A stretch of 56,862 nt of DNA, from NCBI GenBank assembly GCA_021776775.1, contig JAJFFE010000181.1, positions 1 through 56,862 on the forward strand. The letters run 5' to 3'. Of this stretch, positions 34,733 to 42,319 are shown one piece after another. The translations under genes and the position numbers were made by a program. Every line of letters starts with the position of its first letter. Position 1 is the first letter of the stretch. The notes below the pieces were generated by a model. That model did not search any database. It was not told where the DNA came from and worked only from the letters and a program-made list of their open reading frames with translations. This DNA comes from Planctomycetota bacterium (GTDB lineage: Bacteria; Planctomycetota; UBA8108; UBA1146; JAJFFE01).

Positions 34733-35803
34733 ATGACGACACGACATCGATCCCGAGATCTTTTGACCGTTATCACCGTGACGACGATGTTGATCGCCCT
34801 GCCCGGCCTCGCCACAGGTCAATTGTCCGACCCCAGCGGCAAGCCGGCGGACATGAGCAAGAAGGTCAAGGTCTTCATTATCATGGGCCAGTCAAACACG
34901 CTCGAGATGGGCACGGTCAACGGCGATAAGGAGGGTTCGCTCGAACACGCCGTCAAGAGCGAGAAGCTCTACCCATTCATGGTCGATGACGCGGGCAACT
35001 GGACTACCCGTAAAGACGTCCGCAATCTGCACGTCATGGGCAGCGGCGGGCCCGGTAAGGCCAGGGTCAAGCGCAACGACTGGCTGACCGTCTCCGGCGG
35101 CAAGATCGGTATCGAGATCGGTATCGGTCATCAACTCGGGAACGCGCTGGATGAGCCGGTGCTGATTCTCAAGAGCGCGATCGGCAACCGTGCGCTGGGT
35201 TGGGACCTGCTGCCTCCCGGTAGCGAAGGGTTTGAGTTCACCGACAGCAGTGGCGTCACATGGGTCCACCCTGGCTACAAGGGCTCGCCTGAACGTTGGA
35301 AGAAGGGCGAAACTCCGAAGAAGATCGGCTGGTACGCAGGCCTGCAGTACGACGGCGACGTCGCCCGTGCCAAGGATGTTCTCAAGAACCTGGCCCAGTA
35401 CTATCCCGGCGCGACCGAGTATGAAGTCGCTGGGTTCCTCTGGTGGCAAGGCGATCGCGACAGCCGAAGCGAGGCGTTGTCCAGCCGCTACGAGAAGAAC
35501 CTCGCCCACCTCATCAAGACGCTTCGCAAAGACTTTGCCGCCCCGAGTGCACCATTCGTCTGCGCCTCGCTCGGCCAAACGAAGAAGGGCGCAACCGACG
35601 GTGGCGGTAAGATCCTCAACGCCATGCTCTCTGTCGCCGACGCCAAGAAGTACCCGGGCTTCGAGGGCAACGTCGCGGCCGTCTACACGCATCCACTGAG
35701 TATGGGCTCCAGCTCCGGCAGCCACTACGCGGGCAACGCCAAGACCTACATGAACGTCGGTCTCGCCATGGGCAAGGCCATGGTCGAGTTGCTCGCGAAG
35801 TAG
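34733..35803 (+). CDS. Exported SASA-domain carbohydrate esterase
   Basis: The 356-residue protein has a signal peptide (hydrophobic LLTVITVTTMLIALPG, cleavage around residue 30). Residue about 45 onward carries the SGNH-hydrolase/sialate-O-acetylesterase (CE6-like) nucleophile motif IIMGQSN, a central GFLWWQGDRD block that corresponds to the QGE-type block of the family, and a C-terminal GSHYAGNAKTYMNVG with the catalytic histidine. The enzyme would remove acetyl groups from polysaccharides outside the cytoplasm. The ATG follows GGAAACGGAA. It stands alone, divergent from the UvrA-like gene. Confidence 0.85.
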   Translation: MTTRHRSRDLLTVITVTTMLIALPGLATGQLSDPSGKPADMSKKVKVFIIMGQSNTLEMGTVNGDKEGSLEHAVKSEKLYPFMVDDAGNWTTRKDVRNLHVMGSGGPGKARVKRNDWLTVSGGKIGIEIGIGHQLGNALDEPVLILKSAIGNRALGWDLLPPGSEGFEFTDSSGVTWVHPGYKGSPERWKKGETPKKIGWYAGLQYDGDVARAKDVLKNLAQYYPGATEYEVAGFLWWQGDRDSRSEALSSRYEKNLAHLIKTLRKDFAAPSAPFVCASLGQTKKGATDGGGKILNAMLSVADAKKYPGFEGNVAAVYTHPLSMGSSSGSHYAGNAKTYMNVGLAMGKAMVELLAK

Positions 35804-35864
35804 ACGGCCCGACAGTCCGAGTTCGTCCGTCGCCGGCCGACTCGTTGCCCACTTGCGGGCGACA

Positions 35865-36194
35865 TCACTCCTCGACGGACGCTCTCAATCGGTCGATCGC
35901 GTCGTCCCACTGAGCCGAAGCGCGGCTCAGGTACTCCTTGGCCTTCGCGATAGGTTTAGGGCGAATGGTAAACCGGCTTTCCCTTCCGATACGCTTGCAA
36001 GAGACGACGCCGGCTCGTTTCAGTACCTGCAAGTGTTTGGTCACGCCCTGACGTGTCAGTTGAAGACCGTCCGCGAGCTGCACGATCGAGTGCTGCTTCC
36101 CGTCGCTGAGACGAGAAAGTAACTCGAGGCGGGTAACATCGCCGAGGGCCGCAAACACGGGGGCAGAACGGATAGCACCGCTAACCATCGACAT
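35865..36194 (-). CDS. ArsR-family transcriptional regulator
   Basis: The 109-residue winged-helix protein shows the ArsR-type segment VFAALGDVTRLELLSRLSDG, the recognition region LTRQGVTKHLQVLKRAGVV and the wing CKRIGRESRFTI. No metal-binding CxxC is present, so it is of the non-metal group often paired with AHSA1 proteins. It overlaps the end of the upstream AHSA1 gene by 14 bases (or 8 if the second ATG at 36188 is used), so the two are an operon transcribed on the minus strand. It probably represses its own operon. Confidence 0.92.
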   Translation of the reverse strand: MSMVSGAIRSAPVFAALGDVTRLELLSRLSDGKQHSIVQLADGLQLTRQGVTKHLQVLKRAGVVSCKRIGRESRFTIRPKPIAKAKEYLSRASAQWDDAIDRLRASVEE

Positions 36195-36642
36195 GAACCG
36201 CCACGTTCTTCGCCTGAATGTCCCAACCTTCCGCGTTCGAACGCAACGCTTCTAGTCGCTTCGCTTCGGGAAACTGTTGAAAGCCCGTCTCGGTAATGGT
36301 GAGACGCGTACCGTTCTCGGCGGGCTCCAATCGAAACTCGACCCGTACCTTCGCGTTCTCGTCGTACTCCGTGTCAGGGTCAATGGCACTCGGCGGCCAA
36401 GAAAACGCAAACAACCGCTCGTGGTCCATCTCCTCGGTCAACGACACCCACTTCACATGTTCGTGCCCCGGGAAGGTGATGTTCCCCGTCGTTGTCGCCC
36501 CAACTTCGAACGGGTTATCGAGTCGAACTCGAAACCACTCCCCAAACTCCTCGTGATCCGTAATGGCCCGCCAGACTCGCGCGACAGGCGCTGCAAGCTC
36601 GACAACCTTCTCAATCTGGTCCTGCTCTTTGTGTATACTCAT
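36181..36642 (-). CDS. AHSA1/SRPBCC family protein
   Basis: The 153-residue protein has the SRPBCC helix-grip fold: VVELAAPVARVWRAITDHEEFGEWF at the start, GHEHVKWVSLTEEMDHERLFAFSW in the middle and RLTITETGFQQFP before the last long helix. These small hydrophobic-ligand-binding proteins commonly form an operon with an ArsR regulator, exactly as here. ATG 36642 is preceded by AGGAGG. A hairpin covers this ribosome site. Ligand unknown. Confidence 0.92.
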   Translation of the reverse strand: MSIHKEQDQIEKVVELAAPVARVWRAITDHEEFGEWFRVRLDNPFEVGATTTGNITFPGHEHVKWVSLTEEMDHERLFAFSWPPSAIDPDTEYDENAKVRVEFRLEPAENGTRLTITETGFQQFPEAKRLEALRSNAEGWDIQAKNVAVHVDG

Positions 36643-36644
36643 TA

Positions 36645-36662
36645 CGCAACCTCCTGGTTGCG
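36645..36662 (-). promoter_or_regulatory. Hairpin with the Shine-Dalgarno sequence in its loop
   Basis: CGCAACC at 36645-36651 and GGTTGCG at 36656-36662 form a perfect 7-bp stem with the loop TCCT, which on the mRNA strand reads AGGA, part of the ribosome site of the AHSA1 gene. The start codon is 3 bases from the stem. It could be an operator for the ArsR regulator or a translational control hairpin. Confidence 0.5.
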
Positions 36663-36783
36663 ATTAGAGTACCCAACGATCCACAGAACCGCAACCCATC
36701 GGATGCCTATTTTTGAGACCGTTGTCCGGCGGCGACCCGTCAATAGCTACCCAGATAGCGTTGGGACAAACGTCCTTCACTGA

Positions 36784-37764
36784 TCAGGGACACGTGGCGA
36801 ACTGAGCACAACCCAGAGGGGCTAGGGCTGGTGTCGGATCCGAGCCACAGGTCAGAAACGGCGCCGCGGGCGGTGGCCCTCCGGTGAACAGATGGGCCAA
36901 AGCGTAGACTGGATCGCCGATATCGATCACGCCATCGTCGTTCACGTCGTGGGCGTCGAGGCAAAGCACGGCTCCGCCGCTAAACTGGTATGCCAGATTG
37001 TGGACCGTGTCGGCAATGTCGAACGAGCCATCGGTATTGCAGTCACCACGGAGAAACATCGTCACGCACGTGCAGTCACTGTCGTCGCAGTCGACTAGCC
37101 CGTCGCCGTCATTGTCGATGCCATCGCCGCAATCGATTTCGATTTCGATTTCGATTTCGACAACGGTGAACGAGACAAGAGCGCTCGAGTATCCTGGGGT
37201 TCCAACGACATTGACCGTCCCCTCGATCTCTAACTCGAAGTCGGTCGGATCGAGCACGGTGATCGTCACCTGGTACCGGGTGTCGACGTCCGCGAGCGCA
37301 TTGTAGCTGCAGAGTGGGCCTGCTGTGGACGCCAGCGAGCCGGTGTAGTCGCTCCCGACCTCCGAGGTTTGAGCTACTGTGACCATTGGAGAAGTGGAGA
37401 GACTGCTTATCCAAGAGCCCGTCTGGTCGTTGAACTCTTCACCAAAGCCACCGCAGAAGAATCCGAATTCCTCTACGTAGAGAGTTCGCTCGACGTCGTC
37501 GACCACGACGCCGCTCCCGAGCGAAGCTACGGAGAACGTGAGCTGGGCGTCCGCTTGACCGGCGCCGACGAAGTCGCTTTCTTCCGCGGACGCAGCGACC
37601 AAGGCGTTGATTCGGTAGGACCCAGGGGGCACCGTCAGGATCGTTGCCTCAGAGAACGGCCCGGTCGTCGTCGTCTGAAATTCGTAAACGGCGGTAGAGA
37701 TCTGGGCCTCGAGCACGACGGTCATCGAAAGCGACGTCAATACGGCCACCAAGAATCGGGACAT
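36784..37764 (-). CDS. Secreted protein with C-terminal EF-hand/dockerin-like segments
   Basis: The 326-residue protein has a signal peptide (RFLVAVLTSLSMTVVLEAQ). The body (residues about 20-200) is beta-rich and unrecognised. It is followed by a repetitive EIEIEIEID linker, a thrombospondin-3-like calcium motif CGDGIDNDGDGLVDCDDSDC, and two EF-hand-like halves (RGDCNTDGSFDIADTVHNL and HDVNDDGVIDIGDPVYAL) separated by an FSGG segment. This C-terminus is characteristic of planctomycete secreted proteins and resembles dockerins. I start at ATG 37764, after GGAGG, rather than further upstream. It probably acts outside the cell. Confidence 0.85.
   Translation of the reverse strand: MSRFLVAVLTSLSMTVVLEAQISTAVYEFQTTTTGPFSEATILTVPPGSYRINALVAASAEESDFVGAGQADAQLTFSVASLGSGVVVDDVERTLYVEEFGFFCGGFGEEFNDQTGSWISSLSTSPMVTVAQTSEVGSDYTGSLASTAGPLCSYNALADVDTRYQVTITVLDPTDFELEIEGTVNVVGTPGYSSALVSFTVVEIEIEIEIDCGDGIDNDGDGLVDCDDSDCTCVTMFLRGDCNTDGSFDIADTVHNLAYQFSGGAVLCLDAHDVNDDGVIDIGDPVYALAHLFTGGPPPAAPFLTCGSDPTPALAPLGCAQFATCP
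37135..37158. repeat. Hexamer microsatellite (GATTTC)4
   Basis: Four perfect copies of GATTTC lie inside the secreted EF-hand protein and encode the E-I-E-I run. Slippage by one unit would keep the frame and only change linker length. Confidence 0.85.
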
Positions 37765-37899
37765 AAGAGCCTCCTCAGCAGATGGGGCTACCCAAGCGGT
37801 TCGAACAGTCGAATCCAACCTCGACGGGTCGCCCTTCAACAGACACACGACAAGTAGTCCCGCCATGCACGAAGTATTCTCAGAAATCAAACATCACCC

Positions 37900-37952
37900 G
37901 CTGCAAGGGTGACAGTGACCCGCCAACTCTCTATTGCGTCGACCCTTGCAGC
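37900..37952. repeat. 11-bp inverted repeat upstream of the EF-hand gene
   Basis: GCTGCAAGGGT at 37900-37910 and ACCCTTGCAGC at 37942-37952 are perfect inverted repeats with a 31-base loop, 136-188 bases upstream of the EF-hand gene. It could be a leader hairpin or the terminator of a lost neighbour. Confidence 0.5.
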
Positions 37953-38083
37953 AGCCGAATCGCGGGGTAGACGAACGAAATCGTCACACGCTCGGATGGT
38001 GCTACGACGGGCCATGATTGTGACGGGGTGGTTGCCATTGTGGCGACCGGTGCCCTTCACGATGGCTTCCACTTCCTAGTCAG

Positions 38084-38200
38084 GTGGGCTATCACGATTC
38101 GGTTCGATGGGCCATCTATCGCGACAAGCGCGGCAACCTATGGCTCGGCGGCGACGGCGAGTTCAAGTTCAACGGAGAGTCGTTCGACAGGATCCATTGA
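38084..38200 (+). pseudogene. Relic of a Reg_prop propeller protein (last blade)
   Basis: The frame ending at TGA 38198 encodes YHDSVRWAIYRDKRGNLWLG then GDGEFKFNGESFDRIH. The RDKRGNLWLGGDGEF-KFNG pattern matches a single two-component-regulator propeller blade like those of the lipoprotein at 27152-28420. Nothing upstream continues the domain. It is a 3' remnant, found just outside the tRNA element. Confidence 0.65.
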
Positions 38201-38302
38201 CATTGGCTACAGCGGCTGGGGATGTTCGCGAGCAAGCGACTGCTCCGGTCCCCGGAAGGCCGTCGCGTCTGCCCGGCGAACTAACTCGTGTCGAAAGTGA
38301 AG

Positions 38303-38344
38303 TATCCCCGGCGCGATTCGAACGCACGACCTTCGGATTAGGAA
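38303..38344 (-). pseudogene. 3' half of a split tRNA-Arg(CCU) gene
   Basis: On the minus strand this segment begins with the anticodon loop TTCCTAA(T), then the 3' anticodon stem CCGA (completed by the T), variable loop AGGTC, T-arm GTGCG-TTCGAAT-CGCGC, acceptor strand CGGGGAT and discriminator A at 38303. It pairs fully with the 5' half at 42320-42359; joined through the shared TTCCTAAT they give a 74-nt tRNA with intact stems. Alone it cannot be a tRNA. Confidence 0.85.
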
Positions 38345-38350
38345 CAACGG

Positions 38351-38390
38351 TTTCCGTCGTTCTCCGCCGGTTTCCGTAACTTTCCGTCGT
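38351..38390. repeat. Arm-site-like direct repeats, left end of element
   Basis: TTTCCGTCGT at 38351-38360 and 38381-38390, with a variant TTTCCGTAAC at 38371-38380, begin 7 bases inside the tRNA 3' half. The same 10-mer occurs near the other end (42203-42212). Such clustered short repeats are typical of recombinase arm-binding sites; this is inferred from position only. Confidence 0.5.
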
Positions 38391-38633
38391 TTGCCATGTG
38401 GGGTCACCTCGCTAGTTCCGGACTCAACCTGCTTGCTTCGATAGGAGAAGGGGCCACGAAGCACGAAGTCGCTGGGGCAAGATAGCTCAAGCTCTCGAGA
38501 TGAAGGCAAATGCTCAGGGCCCGAGGTCGGTGACGGGGAGGAAAGATGAAGTGGAAGATACTCGACCCCTGCGAAGCGGGCTCTCATAATAAGAAATCAC
38601 GTGACCGGGATCGACGCTGAAAGACGGGCTTTC

Positions 38634-38747
38634 ATGAATCAACTCAGTGGGTTGCTCTATCTACTTGCAGTCGCTTGCGCCTTCCTGGCGTACGCAGCGT
38701 CAGTCCTCAACACGACCTCTCTCTATCGAATTGACCGTACACGGTGA
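38634..38747 (+). CDS. 37-residue single-helix membrane peptide
   Basis: ATG 38634 opens a frame encoding MNQLSGLLYLLAVACAFLAY followed by AASVLNTTSLYRIDRTR. Residues 4-26 form one hydrophobic helix, the tail is polar. Its stop TGA overlaps the GTG start of the 481-residue gene (GTGA), so the two are probably translated together. The ribosome site is weak. It is too short for similarity recognition; the overlap and the clean helix are the reasons for calling it. It may anchor or regulate its partner at the membrane. Confidence 0.5.
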   Translation: MNQLSGLLYLLAVACAFLAYAASVLNTTSLYRIDRTR

Positions 38748-40189
38748 CCAGCTTGCACCAGTCCATAGAGTCGATCGTCGAATTTCTTCGAGCCAATGAG
38801 AGCTCCTGGGTTTCGCGTTTCGAGGATCGGGTCGAGGATCGTCGAATCACGGAGCGCCTGGACCAGATCGAGCAGCTTTTGGATGGTGGAGGCGATCTGA
38901 GTGACCGAGTCGACTTCTTGCTACTCCTCGTCGATCTCGCGTTGAAATCCGATAGTACACTCTATGCACCGCGGATGCGGAGCGTATGTGGACGGATCCA
39001 GGGGGTCTCGCTCGCCGCGATCGACGAAGTTCGAAGTCACATTACGAGAGGTGGATGCTCGTACTACGGGTGGGAGCTCCTACTACACAACCTTCCCAAG
39101 GGATTCGAGGCAGATAAACTAGAGGAAGGTTTCCCCTCATTGATCAACATGGCTCTAACTCTCGACTACAGAATCACTCACGGGGAGCGGAACTGCATGA
39201 GTGAAGTGCGAGAGTCGGCATTGAATCTGCTCGCGAGAGTCGATTCGTTGGTGGGCACCCGATGGCGATCTCTACCGCTCGTCGAGTCTCGGATCAGCGA
39301 CGTTGTGCGCGAGTTCCTTCAGAGCTCGCCATGGAGCCGCGTCGACGACGTGGGGGATCAGTGCTATCCCGACCCGCGTGTCTATGCCAACGTGCTGGAT
39401 GTGTTGGACCCGAATTGGCGCGAGCACGGGTTAGCCATCGAGTACCTGAACTCAGTATCCGAGGGGTGCCAATCCTTCGTGCCTCTCGAAGATTCGACCT
39501 ATCATAGGCTTGCTGTGCTGGCCGAGGCTGATGGAGTTGTTCGCGATACGCTCATGTCGAGCCTTCAAGACGGACCGCTTCGCGTAGCTCGGCTTGCGGG
39601 CCGCTCACTTGGGTTTGCGGGATACACGCCTTCTGATGACCACGGGTCCATGCGGCTTGCCTTGCACAGAAGGGATTGGCAGGAACTACTCGCTCATCGG
39701 AATGTCTTGTCGGAGTCATGGAGGAGTTTCGCGGCCAACCATCCCGTGGCTGACGTGGAGGAACTTTGCACGGATCTGTACGAGGCTGCGATTGAATCGG
39801 GCTCTATTCGTCGCGATGTGTACGACTTGGGAGCCAAGGCCCTGGGCTACGATATCTACAATCTACAGTCCGATGAAAAACACTCGAGGTACGGTCCGTC
39901 TCTCGCGACTGGCGACGAGGCGGCTAAGAAGCTCTGTCGCAAACGGGGATTCGAAGCGCACTACCACATTCAGCGAGTCGCCGACCTCGAGGATCGCACC
40001 GAGAGCTTCGGGACGAGTTCGCTGTTTTCCAACTACCATCACCTCGACTTCTCCGATCGAAGAAGGCTCGCCGAGCGAGCATTGTCGCAACGGCCTACCG
40101 TTGAGAATCCGTTGACGTGTTGGGTGGAGGCACAACTCGGACTTCGTAAGGACGCCTCGAGTTGGCTTCGTCGATTGCTCGGGCGTTAG
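38744..40189 (+). CDS. Unrecognised 481-residue protein carried by the tRNA element
   Basis: The sequence appears mostly alpha-helical, with many leucine-rich amphipathic segments (IDEVRSHITRGG, LINMALTLDYRITHGE, VRESALNLLARVDSLVG), reminiscent of helical-repeat (HEAT/ARM-like) scaffolds, but I do not recognise a family or catalytic motif. There is no signal peptide or membrane helix. The last 30 residues are rich in Trp, Arg and Leu (CWVEAQLGLRKDASSWLRRL). The GTG start overlaps the stop of a small membrane peptide. Codon choice looks less GC-biased at third positions than in neighbouring chromosomal genes, which fits acquisition with the element. Function unknown; a role in element biology or defence is only a guess from context. 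Confidence 0.8.
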   Translation: MTSLHQSIESIVEFLRANESSWVSRFEDRVEDRRITERLDQIEQLLDGGGDLSDRVDFLLLLVDLALKSDSTLYAPRMRSVCGRIQGVSLAAIDEVRSHITRGGCSYYGWELLLHNLPKGFEADKLEEGFPSLINMALTLDYRITHGERNCMSEVRESALNLLARVDSLVGTRWRSLPLVESRISDVVREFLQSSPWSRVDDVGDQCYPDPRVYANVLDVLDPNWREHGLAIEYLNSVSEGCQSFVPLEDSTYHRLAVLAEADGVVRDTLMSSLQDGPLRVARLAGRSLGFAGYTPSDDHGSMRLALHRRDWQELLAHRNVLSESWRSFAANHPVADVEELCTDLYEAAIESGSIRRDVYDLGAKALGYDIYNLQSDEKHSRYGPSLATGDEAAKKLCRKRGFEAHYHIQRVADLEDRTESFGTSSLFSNYHHLDFSDRRRLAERALSQRPTVENPLTCWVEAQLGLRKDASSWLRRLLGR

Positions 40190-40538
40190 GCTGACTACCG
40201 GTAGGCAACGTCGACTCAAGCCCGGCCTTGCCCAGCGTTTACCAGAGCGCCGGTTGGGGGCCAGCGGGCGTCGGTGGGTGTCGAGCACGGCGTCAGGGGA
40301 AGAGGTGGGCTGTTGCGTGGGCCGCTGGCGGTGCATCGCGTCCAATGCCGTGCTGTCCGTCACGACATTCTTGAGAAATCGTGACGAGAACTCGTCACCC
40401 CAGACCGGCGATCACGGCTACGTGCGTTTCGCGAGCATGGCTGGGCGTCGACACTCGATCGGAACCAAACCATAGCGGTCGAAGGACGCTCGGGCCGCAA
40501 CCTCACCCCACTGGATCGCCCGACGCCGATCGCCCCGC
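40190..40538. other. Geneless stretch inside the tRNA element
   Basis: Nothing recognisable is found. A minus-strand ORF covering 39863-40363 runs through the 481-residue gene and is a shadow. Confidence 0.4.
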
Positions 40539-40787
40539 TCAGTTCAGATCCGGGTCACAGACCGGGCAGGTCAGAGCCCGGTTCACCTCCATCCGCTCAT
40601 GCCCGGCCTCCACCTTCGCCGCCGCCAACTCCTCGGGGACGGCGTTACCGGTGCCGAAGTACATCTCGTCCGGCGTCTGCCCCCGGAACGCGGAGTGCGG
40701 AAGGCGCGAGTTGTGTTCCCCCACGTAGAAGCCAACCAGCTTCTCCACCGTACCCACCGAGTCGAGCGTGTTCAGGTAGAGAGGAGT
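40539..40787 (-). pseudogene. C-terminal fragment of an IS3/IS481-like integrase
   Basis: The minus strand encodes LYLNTLDSVGTVEKLVGFYV then EHNSRLPHSAFRGQTPDEMY and FGTG, the typical end of a DDE integrase/transposase core (rve_3 type). About 80 residues remain; the catalytic DDE residues and the N-terminal half are missing, and resemblance starts abruptly near 40787. No terminal repeats are evident next to it. It shows that an insertion sequence once entered the element and was largely deleted. Confidence 0.85.
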
Positions 40788-40800
40788 GCAAGAAGGCCAT

Positions 40801-41103
40801 CTAATCTGCGCCTTGCTGTTTCCCCAGCGCTTTCGTGCGTAGCTTAAGCATGTTTAGGGCCCAGCGAGCGTTCTCTTTCACATGTGGATCGTCGGCCGCC
40901 AGGGCTGCCGTCAAGGGCTCTCGAGAGAGTCAGGCGTTACTCTGGGTCGGGAGCTCCCAACAAACGGTCTTGGGCGAGTGATTCCTGCCAGTGAGCTTCG
41001 ATGGCAATGAGTTGTCTTTACAGCAAGGACAAGAGAACGGTAGCTCTTCTCCTTGGGCTGCGAATCCTCGTCCAAGCCACTCTCGAGCTCTTTTTAGAGT
41101 CAA
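40801..41103 (-). pseudogene. Zinc-ribbon/HEAT small gene interrupted by an in-frame TGA
   Basis: From TTG 41103 the frame encodes LTLKRAREWLGRGFAAQGEE, a cysteine cluster FSCPCC and TVCWELPTQSNA, then TGA at 40930-40932. The same frame continues without gap as LSREPLTAALAADDPHVKEN then ARWALNMLKLR, a clear HEAT-like repeat, and stops at 40801. The two parts therefore look like one former gene of about 100 residues with a nonsense codon. Start codon and ribosome site (GGAAGGAC) are tentative. Programmed readthrough cannot be excluded but nothing supports it. Confidence 0.55.
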
Positions 41104-41206
41104 CTCTCAGTCCTTCCTAAACCGCCCGGAGTGGTTCACTGGATCGCGAATCGCCGCTCTAGCTCACTTCCGACGCGCTCACTCGGGTCAGCGTGGTGCA
41201 CTTGAC

Positions 41207-42007
41207 CTATTCCAGGTGCTTGAACCAGCTTCCGCTTAGGTTGCTTTGCCCACAGCTACAACACCAATGCCAACGGGCATCGTCAATCTCGTCCGAGTAG
41301 TAGGCCATCCATGCTCCACAATGTTCACAATCCGACACCGTTGCCTGCTTCCTGTGCCCACCTCCCAGGTCACGGATAAAGACAGCCTTATCTTCGTCAA
41401 CTGCTACAAAAAACGTCTCCGCGCCACACGAGCATCGGAAATCTCCACGTGTTGGCACTAAGATCGAACGAGGCTCGTTTTTGGAGCAGTCCGGGCAACC
41501 ATATTCTAATCGCGTTCTCTTGGCTGCCGAAGATGCCTTCCTGATGCGACCTAATAGGATGCTTGGGCGTAGCACTCCGAAAGCTCCGACGAAGCCTCGA
41601 AAGGCACGCCAAACGATAAACGGAAGGCGCTTCCGAATCGGAATCAAGTACGGGTGGCTCGCCCACGGGTCACATGTCGTGCAAATCCACAGCCTATGCC
41701 CGGCGTACTTCGTGTAGAGGTTCTCATCTTGATAGCCCTGTTTATCATCGCCAAAGGGCTCCTCTCCGCACGTAGGACAAGAGGGCAAGAAGAAGCGCCG
41801 CCATGGACCAGGACCAGAGTTCAGCTGACCACCGCAGGCACATTCCCTTCGGTGAAAGAGGGTCCACTCTTCCCTCCACTCGTTGTCCGTGTCCTCCGGA
41901 TTGTCTTCTGGGCGCATTCTCCAGCGGAAGCAGGTGGGGCAGTAGAGCTTGGAGACTTCCTCCGGTAGCTTCTCCACGGCGTCCTGCCATCTTCTCCTAC
42001 TTGGCAC
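41207..42007 (-). CDS. Multi-zinc-ribbon protein carried by the tRNA element
   Basis: The 266-residue protein has paired cysteine motifs that suggest four or more zinc sites: CPTC near residue 23 with CACGG, CPTCGEE near 76 with CTTC near 108, CPDCSK near 170 with CSCG near 193, and CEHCG near 222 with CCSCG. Between them, residues about 120-155 form a basic, partly hydrophobic stretch (RLPFIVWRAFRGFVGAFGVL). No known family is recognised. Zinc ribbons often bind nucleic acid or mediate protein contacts. The GTG start at 42007 lies 60 bases from the intact tRNA, both on the minus strand, so the gene may be cotranscribed behind the tRNA. Confidence 0.75.
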   Translation of the reverse strand: MPSRRRWQDAVEKLPEEVSKLYCPTCFRWRMRPEDNPEDTDNEWREEWTLFHRRECACGGQLNSGPGPWRRFFLPSCPTCGEEPFGDDKQGYQDENLYTKYAGHRLWICTTCDPWASHPYLIPIRKRLPFIVWRAFRGFVGAFGVLRPSILLGRIRKASSAAKRTRLEYGCPDCSKNEPRSILVPTRGDFRCSCGAETFFVAVDEDKAVFIRDLGGGHRKQATVSDCEHCGAWMAYYSDEIDDARWHWCCSCGQSNLSGSWFKHLE

Positions 42008-42067
42008 GACGGCCGCTTTCGGTGCACATAAGCAGGACTTTCTTGTGTTCTGGAGCGGTGAGTGAAG

Positions 42068-42141
42068 TACCCCGTGCAGGGTTCGAACCTGCGACCTCTC
42101 GGTTAGGAACCGAGTGCTCTATCCAGCTGAGCTAACGGGGC
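42068..42141 (-). tRNA. tRNA-Arg(CCU), intact
   Basis: The minus strand gives a complete 74-nt cloverleaf: acceptor GCCCCGT/ACGGGGT with a G-U first pair and discriminator A, D-arm GCTC-AGCTGGATA-GAGC, anticodon stem CTCGG/CCGAG with loop TTCCTAA (anticodon CCU, reading AGG), variable loop AGGTC, and T-arm GCAGG-TTCGAAC-CCTGC. CCA is not encoded. It differs in the acceptor, anticodon-stem and T-arm pairs from the split tRNA-Arg(CCU) around it but shares the D-arm and anticodon loop. Confidence 0.95.
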
Positions 42142-42202
42142 ACTGATCGTCGATCATCGTCACTTCCTGCGTCGCGCAACGTGCCCGAACGCGCGTCGCA
42201 GT

Positions 42203-42257
42203 TTTCCGTCGTCTTCCGCCATTGTCCGATGATTCACAGGACAACATACAGGACAAC
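42203..42257. repeat. Arm-site-like repeats, right end of element
   Basis: TTTCCGTCGT at 42203-42212 repeats the left-end 10-mer. ACAGGACAAC occurs at 42236-42245 and 42248-42257 with a period of 12. They lie between the intact tRNA and the split 5' half, about 60-120 bases from the junction. Confidence 0.5.
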
Positions 42258-42319
42258 GCCCCGAGCACTCCCGACGCAAGTCGCGTCCTTGTCAGAACCT
42301 CGAAACCCGGAGCCCTCAC

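Larger units (their letters stand above)
37765..38302. other. Region between the EF-hand gene and the split tRNA
   Basis: It contains an inverted repeat at 37900-37952 and a relic propeller blade at 38084-38200 (listed separately). No complete gene is seen. Confidence 0.5.

Noticed and set aside
40930..40932. Selenocysteine codon in the zinc-ribbon/HEAT gene
   Set aside because: The TGA is not in a redox-like context and I see no adjacent SECIS-like hairpin; a nonsense mutation is simpler.
41803..42135. ORF encoding VPRAGFEPATSRLGT
   Set aside because: This is the well-known false translation of a tRNA gene on the opposite strand; the tRNA at 42068-42141 explains it. The similar ARFERTTFGLG at 38.3 kb comes from the split tRNA 3' half.
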